From Aquanectria penicillioides (lineage: Eukaryota; Ascomycota; Sordariomycetes; Hypocreales; Nectriaceae): a DNA stretch of 64,000 nucleotides. Below, piece by piece: positions 41,790 to 53,173 of this stretch. Made by a program: the position numbers and the translations under genes. The stretch covers positions 3,782,001-3,846,000 of the forward strand of contig PYIU01000006.1 in NCBI GenBank assembly GCA_003415625.1, in the 5' to 3' direction. The notes beneath the pieces were generated by a model. The model did not search any database and was not told the origin of the DNA. It saw only the letters and a list, made by a program, of their open reading frames with translations. Numbering within the stretch: position 1 is the stretch's first letter; the number at the start of each line of letters is the position of its first letter.

Positions 41790-44722
41790 CCTGTGCTCTC
41801 TGATAAAACGGAAGAATGGGATCGAGGAATTGACGAATTGACGAATTGAACGAATGCAATTAGATAGGTAACGAAAGTAACGAGAACACAAGAGAAAAAC
41901 GAAAGAAAACGGCGAACCTGGCCGGAAGACTGGACGAATGACTTGGGGAAACAAAACCAAGATACTCTGGCGAACCTGAGATATTTATCTTGATGGAGCC
42001 TCCGCTCCCCTTCGAAACCTCCTACCAAGATTCTGCACAATACTCCATACTTCATTTAGCATACACTCCGCGTATACCCTTCATGCTCAGTGGCGAAAGC
42101 CGTCAAAGGTGGGATAGTGCCCTTGGCATTGTTTCATTCCTCCCCAACGCTTACTGCCCACCTCGGCCGGACGAATTCAGCGGTAGCTAAAACGGGCCCC
42201 GCAAAGCTGCCACAGGGACGTTGACGGTGGTGCTGTCGTTTAACTGGGAGAAGATTGAATGGAGGCAAGGGTGTGTAGATGGACCAGGGAATGTGATTGG
42301 TGGAGATGCAAGTGCCTTGTTGGATCTAGATGCGCTTTGGGCAATGGTTGAGCCGTTTGGAAACCGTGAATCTGGCACTTAATTTCGCTTGGTCGGCTCC
42401 GATGCCTGTGGTTTGCTTGAAAAATTCCCCATCCTCCACAAGACCCATAAACCGCTTATCAAGAGGTGTTTCAGGCCCGCTGTCAGCCTTCGTTGCGACA
42501 AGTTTAGAAACAGGAGTACATGAGGCTAGGAGTGATACTTTAATGGAGGCTCAATGCGGTTGATCTTCTCGCTAGAGTCCCCAATTGGAAGCCAATGAGA
42601 GCAATTATCCTTACACGAATGTTGAAATATCTAGCAACAGAAACATTATAACGCCTGCTATAGTCCATATTGAACAACCGCCGTGGTAGCATCCAAAGAC
42701 CCACCTCACCGCTGACATCACCGAGCGGACACGGCTGCTCCCTTGGCGGGAGACAAGGTAATTCATCAATTCGGTTACAAGGGGTCTGGCGGCGAAAGGG
42801 AGGAATTGATTATTTTGATTCCCTTTGAATTGTACACCAATTCTTAAATTACCAAGCCAATGGCTCTCTAGCATCGAATTTGAGCCTCACTGTGGTGATT
42901 CTATGTTGAATAGCTGATAGTCATAAAACCAAATCCAACCAATGCTTTGTGCTCATCTTTGCAGGCCCTCACTAGCTTTCAGCGTATGCCTACAGAGTAG
43001 TTATCCATTTCAGCTATTTTTGGCGGTCATTGTATGGCCCTTGGACGATTTCCACCGTTAGCGATCCATACTCAGCCTTACTCATTAAGCTCTCGCTTCT
43101 TGACTGGTGGCCTCGCCTGCCTAGCGTTGCGCCAACCCAGCTGACAACTAGGAACACTAGGGCGACAGCCCCATCACGTAGTCGTCAAGCGACTTGGCAG
43201 ATAGGGAAGCAGAGGTTATTCATTATGCAGGAGTCACCCGGGTCAATGTTCCATTATCTTGTTTTAGGGGTGGCCAGGCTCGTGTTGCGTCGGCTGGCCA
43301 TTGAGGCGTCGGCTCTGAGCCAGAGTGGAAATGTTCCACTCGCCCTTCTCCACTGGAATTTATCCTTCAATCTCTACTCTAAAAGCAGAATAGGTTTTAG
43401 ATCACAGTCCAAAGAAATACCTTGAGGTCGCACCGGTGATGGGACATACCTGATGCTGCTCTCAAGCCGAGATCCTAGCAAGTGCGTGCCCAGGACTCTG
43501 ACTTCATCACCGCTCGGCATGTTCTATCGTACCGACATTACAGAAGCCGCTCATATTTACAAAAAAAGTGTCGGTCTTAGCACTAGGCCAGCTTGCTTGA
43601 GAATGATCAATATTTCCGAGCCAGTGCGATGCAAGAGACACCCATGCGTAAATGCCTAATCCATGATGGCGGTGAAGTAGGCGCGGTGGTATCTACGCAG
43701 TTCAATTTCGTGCATTCAACTCGTGCATTCCACCTAAGCCATCGGATATCTATTGCCTGCTTCATAAACGAGAGGAGGAGTTCGTCTCTCTAACAGCCAG
43801 CTTGATCCAAGTCGTCGCCTTCCTTCAAAGTTGACAGTCAGAAAGGGGCCAGAACAAGGACACATTCTCCAGGACTATCGAACAGTTTCCTACCAACTTG
43901 GCCCTAATAGTAGCAGCTTTAGGGTTTTCAATCGAGCTCTAAATGATACACGTGATTTTTGTAAGTGTATTTGACTCAATTTATTGTGATGAATGCGCTA
44001 GGATGTTTGTGCTTGAAAAATGCCTCTAGGGTAGGTGCCCCAGAAGAACCCCTTTCACTTGCATCGGTTGAATCATCCAATTGGACGATCCACTGACATA
44101 TTTCGATTGTGCAAAGGGTATAAAAAGTCTAGGATAATAAAATACAACAGCAAGAGTGTTGTAGAATATGTTGACTTGTATTTTCTAGAACCCAGCCGAA
44201 CACCCTTGATAAAGCCAAATCGCCAAACAGAGTTTACGAACGCCGGCTGTTTGCCAAAGAAGATCTGCTCGAATTTGGGCTTGATAGTCCTTAGTGACGG
44301 ATAATTTTGCTTACGCACCTCAATATACATGTTCAATCAAACATGATGTAAACGAAATAGGACCGTCGTTTAAGCCGCACCGTCCTCGGGCCCCTTAAGA
44401 CACCGAGGAGCCGCTGAGTTAATGTGGAGCTATGCCGGTACCTTGAAAGCCGAAATGCCGATGATCCAAGGACAAGCGTATTTTAATCCAAGCCATGCAA
44501 TGCGCCAGGGGAGATTCGCACAAGGGCATGGCCACGATGGTCCAATTGTTGAACAAGCAACAGCTTCGTGTAGCTAGCGAGACTAGAAGTTCGTCACGAA
44601 GAAAGTGATGGCACGAGGATAGGAACTTTAATTCATAACACAGCCACTCTTGTATAATATAAATGTCCTCGGTTGTTCCTTCGGATGAGTGAAATCATCG
44701 AAAAAGAATCTGCAGATACATC
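41790..44722. other. Long gene-free stretch, 2.9 kb
   Basis: No intact gene. An open frame of about 60 codons at 42200-42380 (VVLSFNWEKIEW, VIGGDASALLDLDALW) looks protein-like, with a second in-frame block after its TAA, and may be a gene fragment. The open frame at 43030-43425 shows no family features. The right end holds the promoter of the kievitone-hydratase-like gene; TATAATATAAA lies at 44654-44664. Confidence 0.45.
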
Positions 44723-45829
44723 ATGCTCACCATTAATATCTTGAACTTGTTTGCCCTCGCCGCAGGAGCATCGGCTTCAAACCGAGCCTTTCGCTTCACC
44801 CATGACTCGGACTCGAGTTACAAAAATGTACAACTTCAACAGTCTCCCAAATCATCATCATTCACTAATGTTGCATAGCCTTATCTTGGAGCCGCATATA
44901 ATTTGTCTGCCAACCAATATGATGTGTCCATCGGATCGTCATACTGGACCAGTTCCTATATCACAGGAACAAACAAGGTTCAGTATATGGTGCTCTCTCA
45001 CATCTTGACCTCTCCGAATAGCGAGTCGGTCTGCCGCTCGTCCGTCATGAGGCTCGATACCTTGGAGTATTGGAAGGACGAAACGTACTGCCCTTCTCAC
45101 GTTGCATCGTCTGAACTGGCATCTAAGCCACTTGACATTCAGCTTGACCAATATGGCTTTGTTGCGACTTCTTCAGACAGCATTAGCTCGATGAAGACAT
45201 TCGGGTCTGGGTCAGGTTACTCATACAACATCAGCTGGGAAGCAACCTCAAAGCTGATCCTCAATGGAGGAAGTGGCGTGATTGAATTCGGCCCGAGTTC
45301 AGTCAATGCCACTGAATGGAGTATGCCCGCAGGACGCACCACCGGAGAGTTGAATATCAATGGTAGCGGGGTCGTCATTGACACTGACAACTCTTTTACT
45401 TGGTACGATCGCCAGATTTCCTATGGCGCTCCCCGAAACTGGACCTGGTTTCAGCTTCACTTCCCAGGCAGTACGACCAAAGCCAGCATCTGGGCTTTTG
45501 ATTTTACGGATTCCGCTGGGCCGCATAACCGACGCTTCGCCACGGTGCGTGTCGGCAACGTCAACCAGTATCTCCTCGCCTACGACTTGATTCCTGACCT
45601 TTCTAATACTTGGACTTCACCCGATTCCAATGTCACCTACCCTTTGAGCTGGACGCTCAAGTTTGAGAATAAAGATCACTTGAAAGTTGAATCTGTTCGA
45701 CCTGACCAAGAACTCTACGGTGCCAAGAGACTGGGTGACACGGCCTACGAGGGGTTTGTAACCGTCAAAGGATCGCTCTTGGGACAGAAGATTGGATACG
45801 GATTGGTCGAAATGGTTAGCATCTACTAG
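44723..45829 (+). CDS. Kievitone hydratase-like / CrtC-AttH family secreted protein (copy A)
   Basis: Two exons, 44723-44827 and 44879-45829; 351 residues. The 51-bp intron has a weak donor (GTACAA), but a good branch site (TTCACTAAT) and acceptor (GCATAG), and exact phase. A signal peptide MLTINILNLFALAAGASA opens the protein. Family features: YWTSSYITGTNKVQYMVLSH, LILNGGSGVIEFG, EWSMPAGRTTGELNINGSG, TWYDRQISYGAPRNWTWFQL and a C-terminal domain ending GQKIGYGLVEMVSIY. This is the two-lipocalin fold of hydroxyneurosporene synthase-like proteins; Fusarium kievitone hydratase, which detoxifies a bean phytoalexin, is a member. The substrate here is unknown. A paralogue lies 0.4 kb away, tail to tail. 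Confidence 0.8.
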
Positions 45830-46252
45830 GACAAATTCAACATGCATGGTGAGTGCCGGGTGCAAGATCAACGTAGTGCGGCAAAGATGTGGAGAATTGG
45901 CCGCAATTCAGACATTTAATCTAGCCCCTTAGCTTTCAATTCAAGAGACAAGTAAATTAGATACTTGGGCATCGTGTTTCATTGAGTCTAACTTGAAGGC
46001 CTACGGTGGCAATCCCAAAGTTTTATTTATGAGCAAAGCCAACCACCCTTGATTATTAAAGCAAAGCGTAACCTCATCGCCTACGAAATGGTTAAATAAT
46101 TGTACGTAATTGTGTTTCATCATGCATCCTTGATCTATGCCTGGGGTTCTCTCAATATTTAATGTGATTCTATTCACATTCACGCCCGTATGGGAATTAC
46201 ACGCATGTCTGATGTTTACCTCAGGCAACTCATTTCGAATCTACCTTCAACA
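45830..46252. other. Convergent intergenic stretch between paralogues
   Basis: AT-rich 3' flanks, nothing recognised. Confidence 0.5.
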
Positions 46253-47421
46253 TTACAAAGGCTTGTACACAATTTCAACCAGCCCATACCCAGTGACGTG
46301 TTTCCCTTTGTAGATTCCAGACACAGTCAGAGCTGACTCATACACAGGGGGTACTCCATTGTCGGCGTAAATCTCCTGATCTGGCTTGACAACGGCAAGC
46401 TTCAACTTGGTACCGTCCGAAAATTCCATCTGATAGTCGAGCTGATATGTGTAATTTGTGGCTGGAGAGACCCACGTTCGGCCAGTCATGTCTACTGACA
46501 CGATGGAAACTGCCTTGTTAACCCCTGGGGACTCTCGAATGACTGCAAATTTCCTGGACCCATCCACAGCATTGTCCCACACCCACCCGGAAATCGGCAC
46601 GTCAAGAGCCTTCCCGTCGTTACTCGACAAGTGGAGCTGGAACCAATGCCACTGTGACGGGATTGCAGGGCCCCATTGCCGGTCGAACCAAGTAACCGAC
46701 TTTTTAGTCACAACCTTGACTTCGGTGCCATTGACAACGATGGAGCCGGACGTTTTGGCTGCAGGCATGGCCCACTCATAGGTTTCCCCTGCATCACCGA
46801 TATGAAAAGACCCGGAGCCGCCATTGATGACTGCTGGCGATGTACTCTCAACGGTCAGATTGACGTCAACCCCAGGCACGGCTGTGGTGATTCGAAATCC
46901 AGCGGCAGGGTCTGTATTGCTCAAGGACACAAGTCTAAAGTTCCCTGCTTGCAGATCCGGAAAACCCGTGACTAAATTATAGAATGTTGCATTGGAGTAA
47001 AGATTCGTGTTAATGAAGGGACCGTGGCCAGTCGTCATATCTGTGACTGAGGTGCGCATCTGAGCCCATGTACTGGTTCCAAGAAGTTGCGTAACGATGA
47101 AGTAGTCATGACCATTGGAGCCACGAATGTATGACGTTGTCCACCAAGATTCCGCTGATTGGCCCCCAAAGGTTGCATTCTGCGCCGCCGTGAGAGAGGT
47201 AGTCAAGTTGAAGAAGAGGGGCTGCGACGCCTGTCGAAACAATCAATCGGTGCCGTAGAACGGAGAATGAAATGGTATGATTGTTAAGATCAAGGTAGTA
47301 GGTTAAAACTCACCAGTTCGCCGTCTAATAGAGGGCGGTTGTCTGGCCTGAAATGCCATTCGATCTGGCTCGCCAATGATAAGACGGGTAGCGCAACGAG
47401 ACCAATTTTCCAGGAGCGCAT
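46253..47421 (-). CDS. Kievitone hydratase-like / CrtC-AttH family secreted protein (copy B)
   Basis: Two exons, 47314-47421 and 46253-47230, with an 83-bp intron (GTGAGT...GACAG, phase 0); 361 residues. Signal peptide MRSWKIGLVALPVLSLASQ. It shares the copy A landmarks in order: SWWTTSYIRGSNGHDYFIVT, VINGGSGSFHIG, EWAMPAAKTSGSIVVNGTEV, VTWFDRQWGPAIPSQWHWFQ, LKLAVVKPDQEIY and KHVTGYGLVEIVYKPL. The intron sits at a nearby place in both genes, so the pair probably arose by duplication, although divergence is large. Several N-x-S/T sites fit secretion. Its role may be hydration or cyclisation of a small molecule, as for copy A. Confidence 0.8.
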
Positions 47422-48847
47422 TTTGTAGCTGGATTGTAAGGACTACGCAGACGTGTAGTGTTGTTGAATAGATTTAGTTACGAGATATGAGCCGCTCCAT
47501 GACAGCCGAGGGGAATATATATAGCCAACCTAAAAGAATGATTGCTTCTTGGTATTCTTCCAGCCCTGTCGTTCGGCCGCAAAGCTTGATGCCTCTCTCA
47601 AAGTGTGACATTTCTGTCCCCTGACCATTATACGGTTAAAGTTCGTGAATGGCCACTAGTTAAGTTAGGTTTATAAATGACGCGTCATGATACCATTGCC
47701 TTGTGGCGTGGATCAGGGCTTCGTTTATTTTTCATGGTTGCACACATAGCATTGTGGTGCGATCCCTCAAATCGTCAACTTGAGATTGGAACAATGCAAC
47801 GCCGAGAAGTCAAGACCTTGGAAGAGACTCAGAATATGAATTCACAGGGAATATTTTTGCTTTTTCAGACTAGTTACGGGAAATCAATAGACCTTAGCAG
47901 AAAGAATATGGCCATTGTCCTGCTGGTGGAGAGTCAGTAGCCTTGTCGGATCAAAGCTGACGCCTGTGCGCTTCGTGCTCGCGCTTCGGCAAAAGCCGAG
48001 CAATCGGCGTGTCGGAGCCATGAAGCACCGATGCCTTGTACAATTCTCATTATTATATAAAATCCCAAATTCAATTGGTTAATGCTAGTGTGATCTCGCG
48101 CTTCGCGAGCTACAGTTTGACGCCGGATGGGTCGCGAGTCGGTGGTGAAAAGGGCCGATCTTGAAGCTTCACTTCGGTAGATACAAGATCGCAAGATCAG
48201 CATACGGACTTTAATTGAGAGCCGAGAACATCCATACTTTCTTAATGCCGAATACTGTGAAATTATCCAGTCCCACTGCATGTTCCGAGGCATCCTCATT
48301 AAACATACATGCGACCGCGTGATTATCACGATCATCAAATCTCGAGTTACTTGTGTTCCTCCGGTTCCGCTGACTAATCACATATATCTATCTGAGAAAA
48401 TAGGGCTGAGGAAACGCTTGGGAAGTGCAACGCATATTCGTGGATAGACTGATGAGCCATGATTTGTTCCATTTTCTCGCGAAATAACTCGTTTAGGGTG
48501 TGCACCATGGAACTACCATGTTCAATTCGAACCAACATACCACCCGGTGACAGCATTATGTCAACGAAAAATATGAACATTGAGTAGCTATCAAATCAAG
48601 AAGACTTGGTCAAAGATTAAATACCCATTCGGTCCAGAAGTTTGGGGAAGCCTATAGCACGCATTATCACAAAAAGAACTCGATATTATTGGCCTGCCGT
48701 TTCTCGAAGCCAACTTCAACGTAGTGCAGGAGGAGAAGCTAGGAACTTTCGCAACTTTGAAATGCAATCATGGAAAACGTATATTATAATGCCATTCTGG
48801 TCCTTGAAAAAAAAAAACTCTGCCGTACGCTAATGCAAATTGCGCCC
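47422..48847. other. Gene-free stretch with GC-rich hairpins
   Basis: A TATATATA-like element (47515-47524) lies upstream of copy B. The part from 47960 to 48170 holds GC-rich hairpins in AT-rich DNA, listed separately. No gene seen. Confidence 0.5.
47965..48110. repeat. GC-rich hairpins, possible MITE remnant
   Basis: CTTCGGC and GCCGAG flank AAAA near 47985-48000, and CTCGCG-CTT-CGCGAG forms a perfect hairpin at 48095-48109. The word CGCTTCG recurs. An AT-rich middle separates the two, as in a small non-autonomous element, but no clear terminal repeat pair or target duplication was found. Confidence 0.35.
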
Positions 48848-49986
48848 TCAGTCATGACCGTGGAAAAGAACAGCAAGCCTAGTCAGCTGACTTGCCAGAA
48901 TATACTCGCGGAACATTTGGTCCAGCCCGCCTACCATATGTATCACCGACGTCTTTTTCAGACCAATCTTGTCCTCGCCCCAACACAGTTTCCTCCCGAC
49001 CAGCTTTTGTTCCTTCTTTCCGGTCTTGCTCCCGGGCTTCGGCCAGAACTTCTCAACTTCGTATAGTGCCTGCGGGCTTGTCTCACGTCCATTCTCCGTC
49101 ATCCAGACGAATTGGCGGCCTGCATAGGTGAAGCGCCGGGGACTCCATTCTGTCTTTCTGAATCTGTCGGGCTCTTCTCGGATAACGCGTGACGATGCAG
49201 TGATGAACTGCATCGGACGTCCTTTCCTTGCAGATTCGTACTTGTCCATGCCTGGCTCGACTCCGGTAATTTGAACCACGACACAAGGATTTGTGAACTC
49301 AGTAGCTCGATGAAATGTGGCCAAGTTCATCTGGTATCGCGGCTGCTTTCGTACCTGGAGGACATAGAGAGTCTGACGGTCATCTGTTGCCGATTTCACC
49401 TTGAAATAATACAGCCGGCCAGCTAGCATCATATTTTCCAAACTGACATAGACGTGATAGGTGACATTGGGGAGATTTGGGTCCAGGTTCGGAGTCAGAA
49501 ATGGTACAGGCGTTTGCAGCAAATATTGCATTGCTGGATCAGCGGGAAGCCCGGGATTGGCAGCTTTGTCGTTTAGATACTTTGAAAGCCACAGTTCTTC
49601 CTACTTAATGTCAGCTATCTTATCTCGGGAGAATGATATAATTTACAACTTACCAAACCGATTGGCAAAGACCCATTTGCCCGTACAGATTGGAGCTCCT
49701 CTTGAAGACTGACGGATGTTGGTAGAACAACGGCTAGTTTTTCTTGCCTACCATCGATTATGGGCCTAATCATCTGCATGCGCGTCGAATGAAATTTGAT
49801 CTGCTTCCTCGCGACCCGCTTTCTTTCTCTGTCAAAAAGACTCGAATCCTCGACTAGCTTGTTAAGGCCTGCCAGTGCATCTCTGTGGAGGTTATAGGCG
49901 TCTTGGAACTGGCATCGGTGTTCCGCATGGAAGGCCGACTGGCACAGAGCTATAACTCTGGCATCCTCGGCCTTGGTGCTATCCAT
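48848..49986 (-). CDS. Uncharacterised protein with MIT-like N-terminal helices
   Basis: Two exons, 49654-49986 and 48848-49600, with a 53-bp intron (GTAAGT...GTAG, phase 0); 361 residues from MDSTKAEDARV. A Met 12 codons upstream is also in frame. Residues ~5-80 form helices with the pattern AFHAEHRCQFQDAYNLHRDA...FDRERKRVARKQIKFHSTRM, which resembles an MIT (microtubule interacting and transport) hairpin; this is tentative. The C-terminal ~240 residues are beta-rich: MLAGRLYYFKVKSATDDRQT, PCVVVQITGVEPGMD, FTYAGRQFVWMTENG, and a basic patch SKTGKKEQKLVGRK. That part is not recognised. No signal peptide or membrane helix, so intracellular. Confidence 0.75.
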
Positions 49987-52561
49987 TATGTCGATTTGAA
50001 CACCCTTCACAAATTTATTCAACCAGACTTCTGCATGAGACGATCTGGTCTCGTGAGACCTTTAGTATTGGGTATGGCGGGGAGTGGTTAGCCCGTGCTG
50101 ACTGCAAATGAAGCAGGGATATGACGATAAGGTTGGTTATGCTCAAAATCAGAACTTGGGCCTGGGTATCTGCTAATAGTGTACCGGCTAATTTCTATGT
50201 AAATATGTTGCTAAATACCTATTACCGACCGTGTGGCCAAGGCTCGGTACAAATTTCATTTGAGTGAAACGGCCGGCACTAACCACATCTGGTGCAAGAT
50301 CGTTGTGCAACGATCTTCAGACAAGCACGAAACTGAAAGAAGGCGACTGAGGGTGTTTGTAGTTAGAACTGTTTATCAAGTCAGACCTTTAGTATGCGCA
50401 TTGTGCAACAAGCTAGGTTGACAGCTATCCGGGTTTCGTGCCAGTTTCTTCACTGACAGTAAAACATCGTGAGATTTGGACACTGCACACTAGTAGTTCT
50501 TTCTAAGAACGTTGGCAGGTCCAGTATCGAGAATCACATACCACAAGGAACTGGGTTTGAAAGGAATCTCGAAATAATAATCGCAATTGTTTGACATTTC
50601 AATTGCGTTTTTGTATTTCCTTGCACTACAGCAGTGACACTATTTCAGACCGTCAGACACTCTGACCGGGATCCATATCCCTGTGGTTGGATCGAGGGTT
50701 CATATATCAAGCCAGGGATTTCAATTGAACTAATATTAAACCATAGACCTCATGACTTCAACTGTCCTTCTGCACCTTTCGTCTCATTTCCGTTACCTCC
50801 ACCTTCGAGATGGCAAGGAGGAGATCGTATATCCACACAGCTCGGTTTCTAGTCAAATATTGGTCCTTGCGAACACTACCACATATCCACGATCTCAAAA
50901 GAAGTAGGATAGTATTGAGATACGTCAACAACTGCTGCCGCATTGTGGCTACAGCAGCAAAGGAGATCGATGAACCAGCAAGGTTGATATCTTAACTGTC
51001 CCACATGATTTAGCACATATTTAAAATAGCTGCATTGCGACCTAGATGCGACCAAAAGCTACGATTAGGCTGGAGCCAGTGGCAAGGAATTTTTGTTATA
51101 GCGAATCTTGAACGTAACCGCCGCTGTCATCCACATCCTGTGAAGCGATCGAGAAGACCGCCAACCAAATCAAAATGACTGGGCTAGGATTTGGTCGCAG
51201 CTGCAGGCGTCAAGGCAGCCAGTAGTAAGCTATGCATAATTACGCGCTTGCACTCGGCTGAATGTAACGTAAGTGCCATGTTGCTGACAACAGGAAGCGT
51301 ACTGCGTAGTGAGTGGCTCGCTGTAATTGAGAGCCTGGTGATAAGAAATGCCAACATGTGACTATGAAATTCCATCTGGAGTCTTCTTTGGCTCAGGATC
51401 GTCCTTATTTATTCTGCTTTGATCATTCATGGTTCTTTTTAATCTCATCTCCGCATTTACTCTATTTTGGTTGTGCATCGCAAACACGACCCACGTTCCA
51501 GAAATACATTGAAACTACAACCATCTCACGTTAACAGACTTGTACCACGCCGATCACGACTTTTGATACGTTCAACGATGATTCCGCTGCATAATCAGCT
51601 TACAAATGATCCTTCTGAGTCGCCAAGTAGCACGGCAGAGGGCCACCCCACGGCACTTGTTGATTCTATTCTTGCAGCTTCGAAGGAGTCTGGTGATTCC
51701 AAGCTTACACTAACACCGAGACCTCTTGTTGCAGGAAAACTAGCGGAAAGGGAATTCACTTCTCGCAGCTCGACTTCTGCCTTGTCCTCGTTTCGCAGTA
51801 CCGTTAGGACTCAAACCAACACACCAACTCAAACGCCCACGTACACGCCTAAGCCTATAGACTATTCCAAGCCCCTTCCTTCAGGTAGGACACGCAGTTG
51901 GGATAGCTATCGGATGCACACGGCTTTATCTGGTCTTACTGATTAGATCCTGGTTGATCGTCCGAGACTCGCGCAGATCGTCGAATCAACAGCGCTGATG
52001 ATTCCATTGCCGGTGCTGCCGATGTCTCGCCACACCGAGGGGCAATGGTTAAGGCAAAGTATCGTCTCGTGACCAAGGTCAGAGCTCGAGCTTGTACCAT
52101 GAAACTATTCAACTACAAAAATCTGCCCGATTCTCGCTTTCCTACACGGCTTCCTATCGAAAAGCCACTTCTCAACCACCTTATCATTTCAGCCTGATAA
52201 GCTACGCTGGTCTTACTAGGTATTAGAGCCCTTTGCTCGCAAAAACTAAGTCACGTGGCTTTAGCGTCCCACTCAAGAACTCGTCCAGCGACAACTCGTC
52301 CCGCCCGCCAGCGCCGCTGCATCTCTCGTGTAGCATTCACAATTCGGTTGAACGCCTCAGCTGCGCTTCACAACTCTTATGCACATCCCTGCCTCCCGAC
52401 CAATACCGCCTCCCATCGGCCCTGGACATCGTATGGGCCCCAGGTAGATGCCGTTCGGGGGAAAACGCGCATCCGGCGACGACTGGCGACAAGGTTGCAG
52501 CACAACGAGAGACAAACAGCGAGAGGTAGACATTGCCGCCTCTGCCGCTTGATACCATTGG
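49987..52561. other. Gene-poor stretch, 2.6 kb
   Basis: No well-supported gene. A plus-strand open frame at 51467-51946 (or from the Met at 51578) encodes a Ser/Thr-rich, low-complexity polypeptide ending PIDYSKPLPSGRTRSWDSYR and may be real or a relic. The rest is AT-rich without recognisable signals. Confidence 0.45.
51578..51946 (+). CDS. Possible low-complexity protein, unknown
   Basis: About 122 codons from the second Met (159 from the first start at 51467). Composition is Ser/Thr/Pro-rich with no domain, signal peptide or splice site that decides a model. A coding-like block (LVDRPRLAQIVESTAL) follows the stop in the same frame, so it may be a broken remnant of a longer gene. Confidence 0.25.
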   Translation: MIPLHNQLTNDPSESPSSTAEGHPTALVDSILAASKESGDSKLTLTPRPLVAGKLAEREFTSRSSTSALSSFRSTVRTQTNTPTQTPTYTPKPIDYSKPLPSGRTRSWDSYRMHTALSGLTD

Positions 52562-53173
52562 ATGACAGTCTCTAATAACAACGATAGAATAGAATTACTT
52601 GATTCAGCAATGCGCGCACAGCACCGCATAGTCGTGGAAGCCCCTTTTCCAGTCACCCTTCCTCCCAACGTCGCGCTGGAATTGCTCCAGACATACGTGC
52701 CAACCTTGACTCAGATCCCCGACGTTGTCGACTTCTATGAAGTCGATCCCGATCCCGCGCTTATCGCCGGTGATCCTTTCTTCGGGCCTTGGGATAATTC
52801 GGTTCGCGCCTTCAGAGTCCGCGAGGTCATCCACCTCGCCCCAGGCCTCACCAAGGTTACCAAGTGGCCGACTGAATTCCAGAGCGTCTCTGACGGCATC
52901 CTAGTGCGTGGAACTACTCGCTCCGGCGTCGTCTCGAGGACGAAGTGGACCATTCGGCGACGGCAGGAGAGCTCGTCCCCGGCGGGTTCTGATAGTACAT
53001 CTACTACAGTGACATGTGTAGAGGAGCAGTGGGAGCTCCATGCCGACCTCAACATCGATGTCAATAGGTTGCTATTGCCATTTGTTTCACGATATGCCGG
53101 TAGAGTTATGTACCAGCTGTGTCAAAATGTTAGAGATGAATTATTTCGATGTTATGTGCAAAAAAACGTTTGA
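52562..53173 (+). CDS. DUF7053-like protein
   Basis: Single exon, 203 residues. The pattern FPVTLPPNVALELLQTYVPT, then YEVDPDP...GDPFFGPW, VREVIHLAPGLTKVTKWPTE, and FQSVSDGILVRGTTRSGVVS, with a C-terminal EEQWELHADLNID...LLLPFV, resembles the fungal DUF7053 family (START/SRPBCC-like fold by general appearance, which is inference). There is no signal peptide, so it is probably cytosolic and binds a lipid or small hydrophobic ligand, if the fold guess is right. Start at 52562 is the first ATG of the frame; Met 17 is an alternative. Confidence 0.72.
   Translation: MTVSNNNDRIELLDSAMRAQHRIVVEAPFPVTLPPNVALELLQTYVPTLTQIPDVVDFYEVDPDPALIAGDPFFGPWDNSVRAFRVREVIHLAPGLTKVTKWPTEFQSVSDGILVRGTTRSGVVSRTKWTIRRRQESSSPAGSDSTSTTVTCVEEQWELHADLNIDVNRLLLPFVSRYAGRVMYQLCQNVRDELFRCYVQKNV

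Noticed and set aside
41049..41849. 266-codon plus-strand open frame
   Set aside because: Antisense shadow of the DUF1996 gene, which has the signal peptide and family motifs.
43030..43425. 131-codon open frame in the 2.9-kb gene desert
   Set aside because: No recognisable features; the local composition allows such frames by chance.
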